Position numbers and translations under genes: made by a program | Shown here: piece after piece, positions 18,090-26,771 of the stretch | Layout of the letters: every line of letters starts with the position of its first letter | Numbering within the stretch: the stretch's first letter is position 1 | The notes under the pieces: model-generated | Seen by the model: only the letters and a program-made list of their open reading frames with translations | Databases searched by the model: none | What the model was told of the DNA's origin: nothing | Assembly (NCBI GenBank): GCA_022510485.1 | Contig: JAFLTI010000008.1 | Coordinates: 1 to 38,789, forward strand | DNA from: Lentimicrobiaceae bacterium | Lineage (GTDB): Bacteria > Bacteroidota > Bacteroidia > Bacteroidales > P3 | Length of the DNA: 38,789 bases | Direction of reading: 5' to 3'

Positions 18090-21000
18090 ATGAAAAGCCT
18101 TTCTTCTTTTATTATCGTTCTATCTGTTTGTTGCGGCTTGCTCACGCAAACCGCACAAGCCGAAAATGAATACGGTGATCCTAAGCACCGTGCCACGTTT
18201 AAGGTGGAGAGCGCCGAACTCTGCCCCGGACAGGAAACCGAAATCGGTATCTATGTAGACCTTATGTTAGGTCAGCCCGGCGGTGGTTCCGGCACTTACG
18301 AAGAAGGGCAGCTGCCTCCCGATCCGCTTGAAAACTTTATGTTCTATATCTACGTTTCCGACACTTCGCTGGCAGAAGTGGTGTGTTCGAGCGTAGAAGA
18401 CCGGGGAAACGGCTACAAAGTGGGTTATCCGGTACTGAGCGAGCTTATGCCCGAACTTTCGGGCGGTACGCTTACCTGTGCCTACATTGTGGGCAGCAAC
18501 GAGGGAAATTTGGGAAAAAGAGGACGTTTTACCTGTATCTGGACCCGTAGCCGAGCCGCTACGGAACTTATTCCCGACCAACATGCGCCATTGTTCAAGA
18601 TAAGGATTCGCAGCAAAGAAGCCGCTACGGTAACCATAGGCATAGACGACCCCAACGAAATAGCCTTTTCTACCGGTCTTGCCCAAACAGGCGGCTACTA
18701 CTACTCGTTTAGGAATATCGACGGCAAGATTCCCAACCGTGTGCCGGGAGTGCTCAACCCCGCCCCGGGTCCCGACAAAGCCTTGGTGAGCGCAGGTCCC
18801 GACAGTTCGATATGTATCAATACACGTGTTACCTTCAATGCCGAGGGCGGTTTGTCTTACCGTTGGAGTCAGGTGTATAACCCCTCTATCGGCGGCTATC
18901 AGAACGAATATCTGAGCAACCGCAACACCAAGAATCCCACCTTTCTTCCCTTGCGTGCGGGAATTTTTGTATATCAAGTGGAAGCCTTTAACGAATTGGG
19001 CTGCTCCACACGCGATACAGTAATCTATCAGGTGCATCAGAACTACTTGGGAAACAAGCTTCTTTCTATCAGCCCTTCGGATGTAATGGTGGATTCCGGT
19101 TCGCGGGTAAGCTTTACCCTTAAGGGCAGCAACGGATTAAGTACAGCCAAGATGAGCGTTGTACTGACACCCGACAGCCTTTTTGAACCCGGCGGCAACG
19201 TGCTGCGCCCCAATACCGCTTCGTTAAACGGAACCCTCATTTCCAAGCCGGTTTACGACCCGGAACTGATTACCGCCACCTTTAGCGACGGAGTATGCCA
19301 AGACGAGATTCCTGCTATTATCCGTATCAGCGGCGTGGATGTTTCGGGTAAAATCGCTCAATTTCCGGTATATCGTTGCGGTAACGACCGTGCGGTAAAG
19401 TCTTTGCAGCTTAATCTCGCCACACGTGGCGGAAGCGGCAAGTTCCTTTACAACTGGCGTGCCACCGACCTTGAATTTACCGACTTTCCGCTGGCGGCTC
19501 CCAAAATAGACAATGCCGCTTCCGCCACGCCCAAGCTTACCTATTACGGACGTTGCGCCATCAGCGTGGATATTTACGATATGGTATCGGGCAAAACCGT
19601 TACTATTTCCGATACTATGATTTACCGCGACTGGTTGCAGGCTTCTACCACCGTATCCATAGACACGGCGGCTTTTATGGCGGCAGGTATGGATTTAGAC
19701 GGACCCTATTGCGAGGGTACGGTTCACACCTATAAGGCAAACAGCGTTCACGCCGGAAAGGATGCGCGTTATATCTGGCATGTTAACGGTGTGTGGAAAG
19801 ACGAAGGGGTAAATATGGATACCTATACCGATGCCTTGCACAAGGGCGATTCGGTAAGCTGCGTGCTGTATTCTACCGAATCGTGCGTGGCGAATATGGC
19901 GGTTGAATCCCAAGCTTTCGCGCTCGACATACGCTATCCGGTAATTCCCCAGATAGAATTGGTAAACAACGACCCTTACAATTACGAATGTGAGAATGTG
20001 GCAATTAAGGCAATCTTCCATTCAATGGGCAAGAGTTTCCGTATGCAGTGGCTGCGTAACGGAGAATTTGAAAAAGAAGAGACGGTAAACGCCGAAGACC
20101 CCGATTTTTATGAAACGGTGGTGAGGTTTCCGCGCCAAAGTTTCTACGACGGCTTCAGCTGCCGTGTAGTGGAATCGGATATGCCCTGCAACGGTTTCGA
20201 TACGGTGTATTTTAACAACGAAAATCGTACCAACGAGATATATCCGCTTTTTGACAACGACGGAAATGCAACAAACGCAGAACCGTATGCGGTAGCGGTG
20301 CAGATGCCCGAAGAGGCGGTTTGCGAAACAAGCCCCTTTACCCTGACTGCGGAGGTTAAGAACATGCCGCCAAAGTTCACCGTCGCATGGTATAAGAAAG
20401 AGGGAGAATCTTCGGTGCTTCTGGGCTTTTACGGACAACTTCAGACCGCACTGGATCCAAACTACAGGCTGAACACAGACTACGGTTACGGCAACAGAAC
20501 CGGTGCGCCGCAAGAGTATATAGATCTTGCCGAAGTGGCGAAAGACGGCTTCAAGATTATCCTGAACGATCCCGATGCAAGACACGATGTAAGAAAAACC
20601 TTTAATCCGGGAGATACGGTATTTTTTGAACTGACAGCCTCCTATAGGAACAGCTGTTCGGTCGGCAACGGAAGAAATATCGTGTCGCGCTCTCCTTATT
20701 TTGTGCCGGCTTTGGTCAAGCCCTCCGCCACGCCCGCAGAATTGAGCATAGAGTTTGTGGAAAAGACAAAACTCTGCCCGAGCATCGATCATGTGTATCA
20801 TTTGGCGGCATCCTTAACAGGCGAGGAATACTATAAGCTCGACTGGACTTTTGAAGACTTTTCGGTAACCGACAACAGCGAGGAAAACGGCAATATCGCG
20901 CAGTATTTCAAGTTGCTCGGTTCGCGTGGAGATACCTTGGAAAGCCGTCTTACGATAAGACCCTCCACCGGGGTAACAGGCTTTCAGTTCGGTACGTGGG

Positions 21001-24000
21001 GCGGTTGTACCGCTACGGTTACGAGGGGTTGCAACGCCGGTGCCCAATATACCGCCACTTTCAATCTCAACGACTCGGTATGGGATAAGCCTTTCTTCCG
21101 CCTCCACCATAGTGCCGACACCATTGTATGTGCCAATCAGCCGGTAGAACATTCGGTTCGGATTGAGGAAATGAACCAAGACCATACTATGGGCGGACAG
21201 GGCAGCGAAACGAACTATACGGTTAAATGGTACGTTTCTTTGCGGGATATGCAGCAGGAAAGGAACGGTACGGAGGGCTTGAGCTTTTTGCACACCCCCA
21301 CGCCCAACGCAAACCAGCCTCGCGGAACGGGAGATTACGAAGACAACAGGGGTGTTTTTGGCTATTATATCCATGCTCAGGAAAAAACCAGCGGTTGCGA
21401 GGTGGTTGATTCCGTGTTTGTAATGGTGGGTCATCCCTACGAGGTAAAAGCCTCGATAGACCTGCTCCATCCGGGTGCGTGGTGCGACTCTTCGGACTAT
21501 ATATCGCCCGACCCCTCGCGTAAGGTAGAGGGTTCTGCCTATCTGCCGGGCGGTCAGTACGCCTTGCTTAGAATCTCCAACGGCGGAGTTTCGCCCAAAA
21601 TAGAATGGGGCTTAGACGATGAGGTGTATTCCAACCTGCCTTACGATACGCTCAATCTGTCGGGCGTTCCTTCGGGTTCCACGCTCAAGGCTTGGGTAAA
21701 GACTTCTATGTACACCTGCTTGCCCGATAAGGCGGAAACGGAACCGGTAGTGTTGCAGACTTCGGTTATGGGCGATGTTTACGGCAACGCGCCCAAAAAA
21801 GCGGCGGAGGGAGAAGAAATACTGCTTCAGGCATACGTGGGCAAGCACGGCAAGGCTTCTATGGGCTTGGAGGGCTATACCTTTACCTACAGTATGGAAC
21901 AGCCCGACGGCAGCTGGCTTTCTGTGGGCGATGGCTCGTCTAAGACCAGCGGTTATTGGTTGGATTCCATTGTGGCAACCATGCCCGGCAGGGCAGGGCG
22001 TTTCCGCGCCGAAAGCCACGACAAGTACGGCGTATGCCCGGTGCGCTATGCCAATATAGACGTTTCTTTGGTGGTGAACACCGGAATTACGATGAAGGTG
22101 TTTGACCCTGTTACAGGCAGCGAAATAACAGGTCTTTGCCCGCAGTCGTACGAACTTGTGTATGCCGACAGGCAAAACGCTCCGGCGGGCAAGGCGGTGG
22201 TTTGGGTCAACGATACGCGCAAACCTATTGATGTGCTTGTGCGTACCTATCCCCAGAATCCGGGTAAAGACGCCTATGTGGGCTATTGGAAAAACGGCAT
22301 CTTGCGCGCTATGGGTCCCGTAGGTTCTTCTATGACCTTGGGCTTTAATCCTCAGGAAGAAGACCCCACCTGCATCTTGCTGGAAAAGGGCGATACGATT
22401 ACCGCCCACATTATGCCGGGCGACCGCTTCGGGGCATATTACGTGCACGACACAATGAGTGTTGACGGACAGTTTATTTCGTATTCGGAGCAGATAACTA
22501 TGGATATTGCAGCCACCGACCGTTTGGTAATAGAGGCTTCTGCCACAGCGGTATGCTCCGGAGGAGAGGTAAGTCTGCACGCCGACTTTGTGAACAACGA
22601 GATTACTTGGCTGCCGCAAGAGGATTACAAGAGCCAAGCAGGGGCTTCGGCAATCGCGGTGGTTTCGCAAACTTCGGTCTTTACCGCAACAGGCGTTGCC
22701 TCCAACGGTTGCAGTGTAAAGGATTCGATATTGATCAATACGATTTCGGACAACGAAAAGTTGCCTTTGGCTATTAAATGCGATTCACTGGAATTCTGCG
22801 GTGAGGAAGCGGAACTGCTTATAGAAATAGACCAAACGGTGTCGCACGCCCAAGACTTTACCCGTTTTGACTGGTATGCCGTTGAAGAGGGCGGCAACCG
22901 TCTGATAGGTACTACTACAGAGGCGGCTTTGTTGGGCAAGGTAAGCGACGGTATGCGTATTATGGCGCAGGCGCAATCGGCTTTGAGCTGCCAGAAAGGG
23001 CTTTCTCAAAGCGATACCTTGGTGTTTGCAGGCTTTGAATATCCGCATCTGAACCGCTTGCTTCCGGTATCGGGAGATACTTCTGTATGCCCGGGTTCGG
23101 AAGTAGCGTTGGTTTATAATGTAGAACCGCAAGAGGCAGTTAGGGAATGGCAAGTTTTTGTTAGCGGTTACAGTGATGTTTTAACGGATAAGACCGACAG
23201 CCTCCTCTTTGTGGCAACCGAAAGTACAGGTTTTGTGATTCTTGCCCGCAATCCGGACAAGCTGGAATGTGCCGCTGCCGATACAGTGGCGGTTTTTGTA
23301 AAACAAAACGAAAACTATCGTTTGGCAGTAAGCCTTGAAGCCGACAAAGAAGCGGTTTGCGGAGCGGAAGAAGTTACCTATACGGCATCGACCAACGGCG
23401 ATTACGTGTATTGGTTTGCCAATGGAGAATTGTTGGAAAACAACGATTTGAGCCTTGTTCGTGTGCCGCGCTTTACAGGTGTTGACGGAAATGCCGATTC
23501 GGTATATGCTATGGCTGTGAACGCCGGCGATGAATGTACGCCTGCCGACTCTCTGCTGAGTGCGCCGGTATTGGTTTGGCGTGTGGAAAAACCCGAACTG
23601 AGCCTGCTCTGCGCCGACACTACGGTTTACAAAAACCATCCGGTAAGCTTGCAGGCAAAGGCTACGGCTTTCGACGGCAGCGCGCCCCTTATTTCTTGGC
23701 ATCAGGCAGACGGAGAACCCTTTGCCATAGACAGCAACCTTAGCCGTTATACCTTGAAAAATGAAACGCCGGGCGAGTTTATCTATTATGCCTTGGCTTT
23801 TCAGGTTGAGGTGGTGGAAACGCTTCTGTATTGCCATAGCGTAGATTCGGTAAGGGTAAAGGTAGAAGAAGATATGGCGGTGGAAGACCTTGACGGACTT
23901 ACCTTGAGCGTGAATCCTAACCCCACTTCGGGTAAATTCCGCTTGCAGCTGAGCGTTCCTGCCCGCGTGGAAATCTTTTCGGTAACGGGAACTCGCGTAT

Positions 24001-24116
24001 GGTTTGCCGAAAGGGTAGAGGGTACCGAAGAAATAGAACTGCATGCTTCGGGCATCTACTTTATCAGGGCGGAAGTGCCCGGAGGCACCGTTATGCGCAA
24101 GCTTGTTGTGCGGTAG
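18090..24116 (+). CDS. Large secreted multidomain protein with T9SS type A tail
   Basis: A 2008-residue protein. I chose the ATG at 18090 because it gives a clean signal peptide (MKSLSSFIIVLSVCCGLL, cleavage after TAQA) and lies 13 bases after the PorP/SprF stop; an in-frame TTG at 18069 would overlap that gene and weaken the signal peptide. After ~220 residues of an unrecognised beta-rich N-terminal region come PKD/Ig-like modules, the first starting near AGPDSSICINTRVTFNAEGG and later ones with the same cysteine-glycine spacing as the giant protein (for example TAVCSGGEVSLHADF, SVCPGSEVALVY). The final ~72 residues are a type A sorting domain: LSVNPNPTSGKFRLQL, VEIFSVTGTRVW, ASGIYFIRAE, ending KLVVR. 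It is probably exported by T9SS and attached to the surface as a partner of the giant protein. Function is otherwise unknown. Confidence 0.9.
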   Translation: MKSLSSFIIVLSVCCGLLTQTAQAENEYGDPKHRATFKVESAELCPGQETEIGIYVDLMLGQPGGGSGTYEEGQLPPDPLENFMFYIYVSDTSLAEVVCSSVEDRGNGYKVGYPVLSELMPELSGGTLTCAYIVGSNEGNLGKRGRFTCIWTRSRAATELIPDQHAPLFKIRIRSKEAATVTIGIDDPNEIAFSTGLAQTGGYYYSFRNIDGKIPNRVPGVLNPAPGPDKALVSAGPDSSICINTRVTFNAEGGLSYRWSQVYNPSIGGYQNEYLSNRNTKNPTFLPLRAGIFVYQVEAFNELGCSTRDTVIYQVHQNYLGNKLLSISPSDVMVDSGSRVSFTLKGSNGLSTAKMSVVLTPDSLFEPGGNVLRPNTASLNGTLISKPVYDPELITATFSDGVCQDEIPAIIRISGVDVSGKIAQFPVYRCGNDRAVKSLQLNLATRGGSGKFLYNWRATDLEFTDFPLAAPKIDNAASATPKLTYYGRCAISVDIYDMVSGKTVTISDTMIYRDWLQASTTVSIDTAAFMAAGMDLDGPYCEGTVHTYKANSVHAGKDARYIWHVNGVWKDEGVNMDTYTDALHKGDSVSCVLYSTESCVANMAVESQAFALDIRYPVIPQIELVNNDPYNYECENVAIKAIFHSMGKSFRMQWLRNGEFEKEETVNAEDPDFYETVVRFPRQSFYDGFSCRVVESDMPCNGFDTVYFNNENRTNEIYPLFDNDGNATNAEPYAVAVQMPEEAVCETSPFTLTAEVKNMPPKFTVAWYKKEGESSVLLGFYGQLQTALDPNYRLNTDYGYGNRTGAPQEYIDLAEVAKDGFKIILNDPDARHDVRKTFNPGDTVFFELTASYRNSCSVGNGRNIVSRSPYFVPALVKPSATPAELSIEFVEKTKLCPSIDHVYHLAASLTGEEYYKLDWTFEDFSVTDNSEENGNIAQYFKLLGSRGDTLESRLTIRPSTGVTGFQFGTWGGCTATVTRGCNAGAQYTATFNLNDSVWDKPFFRLHHSADTIVCANQPVEHSVRIEEMNQDHTMGGQGSETNYTVKWYVSLRDMQQERNGTEGLSFLHTPTPNANQPRGTGDYEDNRGVFGYYIHAQEKTSGCEVVDSVFVMVGHPYEVKASIDLLHPGAWCDSSDYISPDPSRKVEGSAYLPGGQYALLRISNGGVSPKIEWGLDDEVYSNLPYDTLNLSGVPSGSTLKAWVKTSMYTCLPDKAETEPVVLQTSVMGDVYGNAPKKAAEGEEILLQAYVGKHGKASMGLEGYTFTYSMEQPDGSWLSVGDGSSKTSGYWLDSIVATMPGRAGRFRAESHDKYGVCPVRYANIDVSLVVNTGITMKVFDPVTGSEITGLCPQSYELVYADRQNAPAGKAVVWVNDTRKPIDVLVRTYPQNPGKDAYVGYWKNGILRAMGPVGSSMTLGFNPQEEDPTCILLEKGDTITAHIMPGDRFGAYYVHDTMSVDGQFISYSEQITMDIAATDRLVIEASATAVCSGGEVSLHADFVNNEITWLPQEDYKSQAGASAIAVVSQTSVFTATGVASNGCSVKDSILINTISDNEKLPLAIKCDSLEFCGEEAELLIEIDQTVSHAQDFTRFDWYAVEEGGNRLIGTTTEAALLGKVSDGMRIMAQAQSALSCQKGLSQSDTLVFAGFEYPHLNRLLPVSGDTSVCPGSEVALVYNVEPQEAVREWQVFVSGYSDVLTDKTDSLLFVATESTGFVILARNPDKLECAAADTVAVFVKQNENYRLAVSLEADKEAVCGAEEVTYTASTNGDYVYWFANGELLENNDLSLVRVPRFTGVDGNADSVYAMAVNAGDECTPADSLLSAPVLVWRVEKPELSLLCADTTVYKNHPVSLQAKATAFDGSAPLISWHQADGEPFAIDSNLSRYTLKNETPGEFIYYALAFQVEVVETLLYCHSVDSVRVKVEEDMAVEDLDGLTLSVNPNPTSGKFRLQLSVPARVEIFSVTGTRVWFAERVEGTEEIELHASGIYFIRAEVPGGTVMRKLVVR

Positions 24117-24118
24117 GC

Positions 24119-24775
24119 ATGGTGGCGGAGTGGTTCCACAAGCTGTTTACCCAAGAGAACTGGGGTGTTTATCTGATAGGCTTTGCCGCGCAGCTGCTTT
24201 TTTCGTTGCGGCTGTTGGTTCAGTGGCTGCTGTCTGAAAAGAAAAAGAGTGTGCAAAGCCCCGGAATCTACTGGATTCTGAGCATAGGCGGGGCTTTTCT
24301 GCTTACCCTTTACGGTTGGTTCCGCAAGGATTTTTCCATTATTTTAGGTCAGTTCATAACCTACTACATTTATATGTGGAATATGAACAGCAAAGGTATC
24401 TGGAACTCGATTCCGGAGTACGTGCGCTGGTTGCTCATCTATACTCCCATAGCGGCAACAGGCTTAATGATAGGGGATGCGGGGGCGTTTTTCCGCTCTT
24501 TCTTTCAGAACCCCGATGTGAGTATAGGGCTGTTGCTGTTCGGGTCGGCGGGGCAGATTCTCTTTACGTTAAGGTTTGTGTATCAGATTGTTTATTCTTA
24601 CCGCAGGGGAGAATCGCTGTTGCCGGTGGGCTTTTGGATCTTGAGTTTTGCGGGGGCGAGCCTTATTATGATTTACGGTATTTTCCGCAACGACCCGGTG
24701 ATTATTCTCGGGCAGAGTTTGGGTTGGGTGGCATACCTGCGCAACATCATGCTCTGCTGTCGTCCCAAATATTAA
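24119..24775 (+). CDS. Membrane protein with two LpxB-N-terminal-like (LAB_N) domains
   Basis: A 218-residue membrane protein starting at an ATG two bases after the stop of the large type A gene. It contains two similar ~70-residue units, about residues 12-82 and 138-210. Each has a helix with a QLLFSLRLLVQW / QILFTLRFVYQI pattern, a short basic loop, a hydrophobic helix starting GIYWILSIGGA / GFWILSFAGAS, then LYGWFRKD / IYGIFRND and IILGQ. This pattern matches the lipid-A-disaccharide synthase N-terminal domain family, which in many bacteria occurs as a stand-alone small membrane protein. No glycosyltransferase domain is present, so it is not LpxB itself. A role in lipid A or undecaprenyl/phospholipid handling is plausible but unproven. 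Its tight spacing suggests co-transcription with the upstream operon and with era. Confidence 0.85.
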   Translation: MVAEWFHKLFTQENWGVYLIGFAAQLLFSLRLLVQWLLSEKKKSVQSPGIYWILSIGGAFLLTLYGWFRKDFSIILGQFITYYIYMWNMNSKGIWNSIPEYVRWLLIYTPIAATGLMIGDAGAFFRSFFQNPDVSIGLLLFGSAGQILFTLRFVYQIVYSYRRGESLLPVGFWILSFAGASLIMIYGIFRNDPVIILGQSLGWVAYLRNIMLCCRPKY

Positions 24776-24789
24776 TAAAAAGACAGGAT

Positions 24790-25764
24790 ATGCACAAGGC
24801 AGGTTTTGTAAGCATCATAGGCAATCCCAACGCGGGTAAATCTACCTTGATGAACGCCCTTTTGGGGGAGGAGCTTTCGATTACATCGCCCAAGGCGCAG
24901 ACCACGCGCGAAAAGGTGCTGGGAATACTCAATTCGGAGGATTATCAGATAGTGTTTTCCGATACTCCGGGTATTCTCAACCCGCACTACAGGTTGCAGG
25001 AAAGTATGCTTAAAAGCATAGAGAACAGTTTAGACGAAGCCGATGTGTTTATTCTCATAACCGATGTGGGAGAGGAGTTCAAAAACGCGGAGATAATTGC
25101 GAGGGTAGAGAAAAAGCAGGTTCCGATTCTTCTTTTAATCAATAAGATAGATACCGTAGACCAGCCTACCGCCTTGCAGAAGGTAGGGGAGTGGAAAGAG
25201 CGGTTTCCGCAGGCGGAGGTGCTGCCTATTTCGGCTCTGCATAAGTTTCAGACCGAAAGGGTGGTGGACTTTATCTTGCAGCACCTGCCCGAAAATCCGC
25301 CCTATTATCCCAAAGACGAACTGTCTGACCGCAACCTGCGCTTTTTTGCGGCGGAAACGGTGCGCAAGCATATTCTTTTGCAGTACCGTCAGGAAATTCC
25401 GTATTCGGTTCAGGTAGAAATAGACTACTACAAGGAAATGGAGGGTTTAGACCGCATAGGAGCCGTTATTTACGTAGAAAAGGATTCTCAGAAGGGAATC
25501 CTTATCGGCAGGGGCGGATCGGCGCTTAAAAAGGTGGGAATGGACGCGCGCAAGGAGTTTGAGAAGTTTTTGGGCAAAAAGGTGTTTTTGGACCTCAGGG
25601 TCAAGGTGCTCAAAAACTGGCGCAACGACGACCGTATGTTGCAGCGTTTCGGCTACGACCTTTCCAAGCGCGGCAACGCCCGGCAAAGCTCCGCCGAACT
25701 CACCGAACAGGCGGAACAAGCCCTCATCGAAGAAATGGCACGGCGACAGGCTTCGGAAGAATAG
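24790..25764 (+). CDS. era: GTPase Era
   Basis: Era is an essential GTPase that binds the 3' end of 16S rRNA and helps assemble the 30S ribosomal subunit at the inner membrane. The GTPase motifs are plain: GNPNAGKST (G1, 11-19), QTTR (G2, around 39), DTPG (G3, 58-61), NKID (G4, 118-121) and SAL (G5, about 148-150). A KH RNA-binding domain follows with GILIGRGGSALKKVG (236-250). At 324 residues it is somewhat longer than usual (about 300): some 35 charged residues follow the normal end at RFGY, and their codons are more GC-rich. The start is the ATG 14 bases after the preceding gene; a longer upstream frame only runs through that gene. It converges on the fic gene with an 11-bp gap and no visible terminator between. 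Confidence 0.95.
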   Translation: MHKAGFVSIIGNPNAGKSTLMNALLGEELSITSPKAQTTREKVLGILNSEDYQIVFSDTPGILNPHYRLQESMLKSIENSLDEADVFILITDVGEEFKNAEIIARVEKKQVPILLLINKIDTVDQPTALQKVGEWKERFPQAEVLPISALHKFQTERVVDFILQHLPENPPYYPKDELSDRNLRFFAAETVRKHILLQYRQEIPYSVQVEIDYYKEMEGLDRIGAVIYVEKDSQKGILIGRGGSALKKVGMDARKEFEKFLGKKVFLDLRVKVLKNWRNDDRMLQRFGYDLSKRGNARQSSAELTEQAEQALIEEMARRQASEE

Positions 25765-25775
25765 GTTTGTTCTGC

Positions 25776-26675
25776 CTAATATTTGATATTGAAGTAATCA
25801 AGCACTGCCTTATAATTGTCTTGGGCTGCAAGGCAGGTATCGGTAAGATAGCCCGGAACGCTTTTCCATTGGCTCAAACCTCTGTAATAGAACATCTTTA
25901 GTTCGTCGGTAATGATAAACGGCACGATACCGTGACGCAGACATTCTTTGAACATTACAAGACGTCCTACGCGACCGTTTCCGTCTTGAAACGGATGAAT
26001 GGCTTCAAACTGTTGATGAAAATCCAGTATATCTTCGAGCAAAACAGTTTTTTTATTGCGGTAATTCTTTAATAATGCACGGATTGAAGCCCCTACTTTT
26101 TTAGGGGAAACGGTTTCCGCACCGCCCACTTCATTGGGCAGGCGTTTGTACTCACCTACGGCGAACCAAGATTTTGAGGCAAGGGAAGTGCCCGATTTAA
26201 GCAGGCTGTGAAGGTGCTTTATCATACTTTCCGTAAGCGGTTCCATAGCGCGGTCAATAATGAAGTCGACACAGCGAAAATGATTTGCCGTTTCTATAAT
26301 GTCGTCAATTTTAATGGCTTGGTCGGTTATACCTATCGTGTCGGTTTCAAAGATATAGGTGGTTTGCTTTTTTGTTAAACGGCTGCCTTCTATGTGGTTT
26401 GAATTGTATGTAAGGTCTATTTGTGTTCTGTGGTATATGCCGCCTTTCAGTTTGGCATCTTTTTGTTCTTGTAAGGCTCTTAAAAGAGGGGAGATTTTTA
26501 CTTTGGCATTGATTCTGCGGGGCAGGGGGGCATCGTAAGGAATAGCCCAAGTTTTTCCCACAAGGCGGGCTTCGGAAAATTTGCCTTGAACACAATAGTT
26601 CCTTACCGTGCGTTCCGCCAAGCCGTGCGCTTGTGCATATTCTTTTACCGAAACGAAGTTTGAATCTGTCGGCAT
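25776..26675 (-). CDS. Fic-family protein with N-terminal helix-turn-helix
   Basis: A 299-residue protein. The Fic core motif is complete: HPFQDGNGRVGR at 227-238, with the catalytic His227. This predicts transfer of AMP, or another nucleotide or phosphate group, to a target protein. An inhibitory motif of the [S/T]xxxE[G/N] type is present upstream as SNHIEG (92-97), so the enzyme should carry its own autoinhibition helix. Residues ~8-48 (VSVKEYAQAHGLAERTVRNY) look like a helix-turn-helix of the excisionase/MerR kind, so the protein may also bind DNA. Its promoter lies across a perfect 44-bp palindrome at 26697-26740, which suggests self-regulation. No separate antitoxin gene lies beside it. 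Target unknown; it may be a lone Fic AMPylase. Confidence 0.92.
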   Translation of the reverse strand: MPTDSNFVSVKEYAQAHGLAERTVRNYCVQGKFSEARLVGKTWAIPYDAPLPRRINAKVKISPLLRALQEQKDAKLKGGIYHRTQIDLTYNSNHIEGSRLTKKQTTYIFETDTIGITDQAIKIDDIIETANHFRCVDFIIDRAMEPLTESMIKHLHSLLKSGTSLASKSWFAVGEYKRLPNEVGGAETVSPKKVGASIRALLKNYRNKKTVLLEDILDFHQQFEAIHPFQDGNGRVGRLVMFKECLRHGIVPFIITDELKMFYYRGLSQWKSVPGYLTDTCLAAQDNYKAVLDYFNIKY

Positions 26676-26693
26676 GAAAATGAAAATTTTTTA

Positions 26694-26727
26694 CAAAGAT
26701 AGCGATTTTCTTGCCGATATCGGCAAG
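26694..26727 (-). promoter_or_regulatory. Probable fic promoter
   Basis: On the minus strand TATCTTTG (26701-26694) matches the Bacteroidota -7 box exactly and lies 18 bases before the fic ATG. A partial -33 box, CTTG at 26727-26724, precedes it by 22 bases. Both boxes fall in or on the edge of the palindrome at 26697-26740, so a protein bound there would block the promoter. Confidence 0.6.
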
Positions 26728-26740
26728 AAAATCGCTATCT
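26697..26740. repeat. Perfect 44-bp palindrome upstream of fic
   Basis: The two 22-base halves are exact reverse complements with no spacer; the centre is TTGCCGATATCGGCAA. It overlaps the fic promoter and lies between asnS and fic. It is probably an operator for a dimeric or tetrameric regulator, perhaps the Fic protein's own helix-turn-helix. A terminator for asnS is less likely because no T-run follows. Confidence 0.85.
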
Positions 26741-26771
26741 CCAACTGTCGTACCGCAAATTTTTTGTATTA

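Noticed and set aside
24316-24789. N-terminal extension of Era running through the LAB_N gene
   Set aside because: It is the wrong frame of a clear membrane-protein gene, and Era proteins begin close to the G1 motif as they do from 24790.
25776-26675. Fic toxin-antitoxin pair
   Set aside because: There is no small antitoxin gene beside it and the inhibitory motif lies in the same protein, which fits a self-inhibited Fic enzyme.
26697-26740. Intrinsic terminator of asnS
   Set aside because: The stem is not followed by a T-run on the minus strand and it contains the fic promoter box; operator is the better reading.
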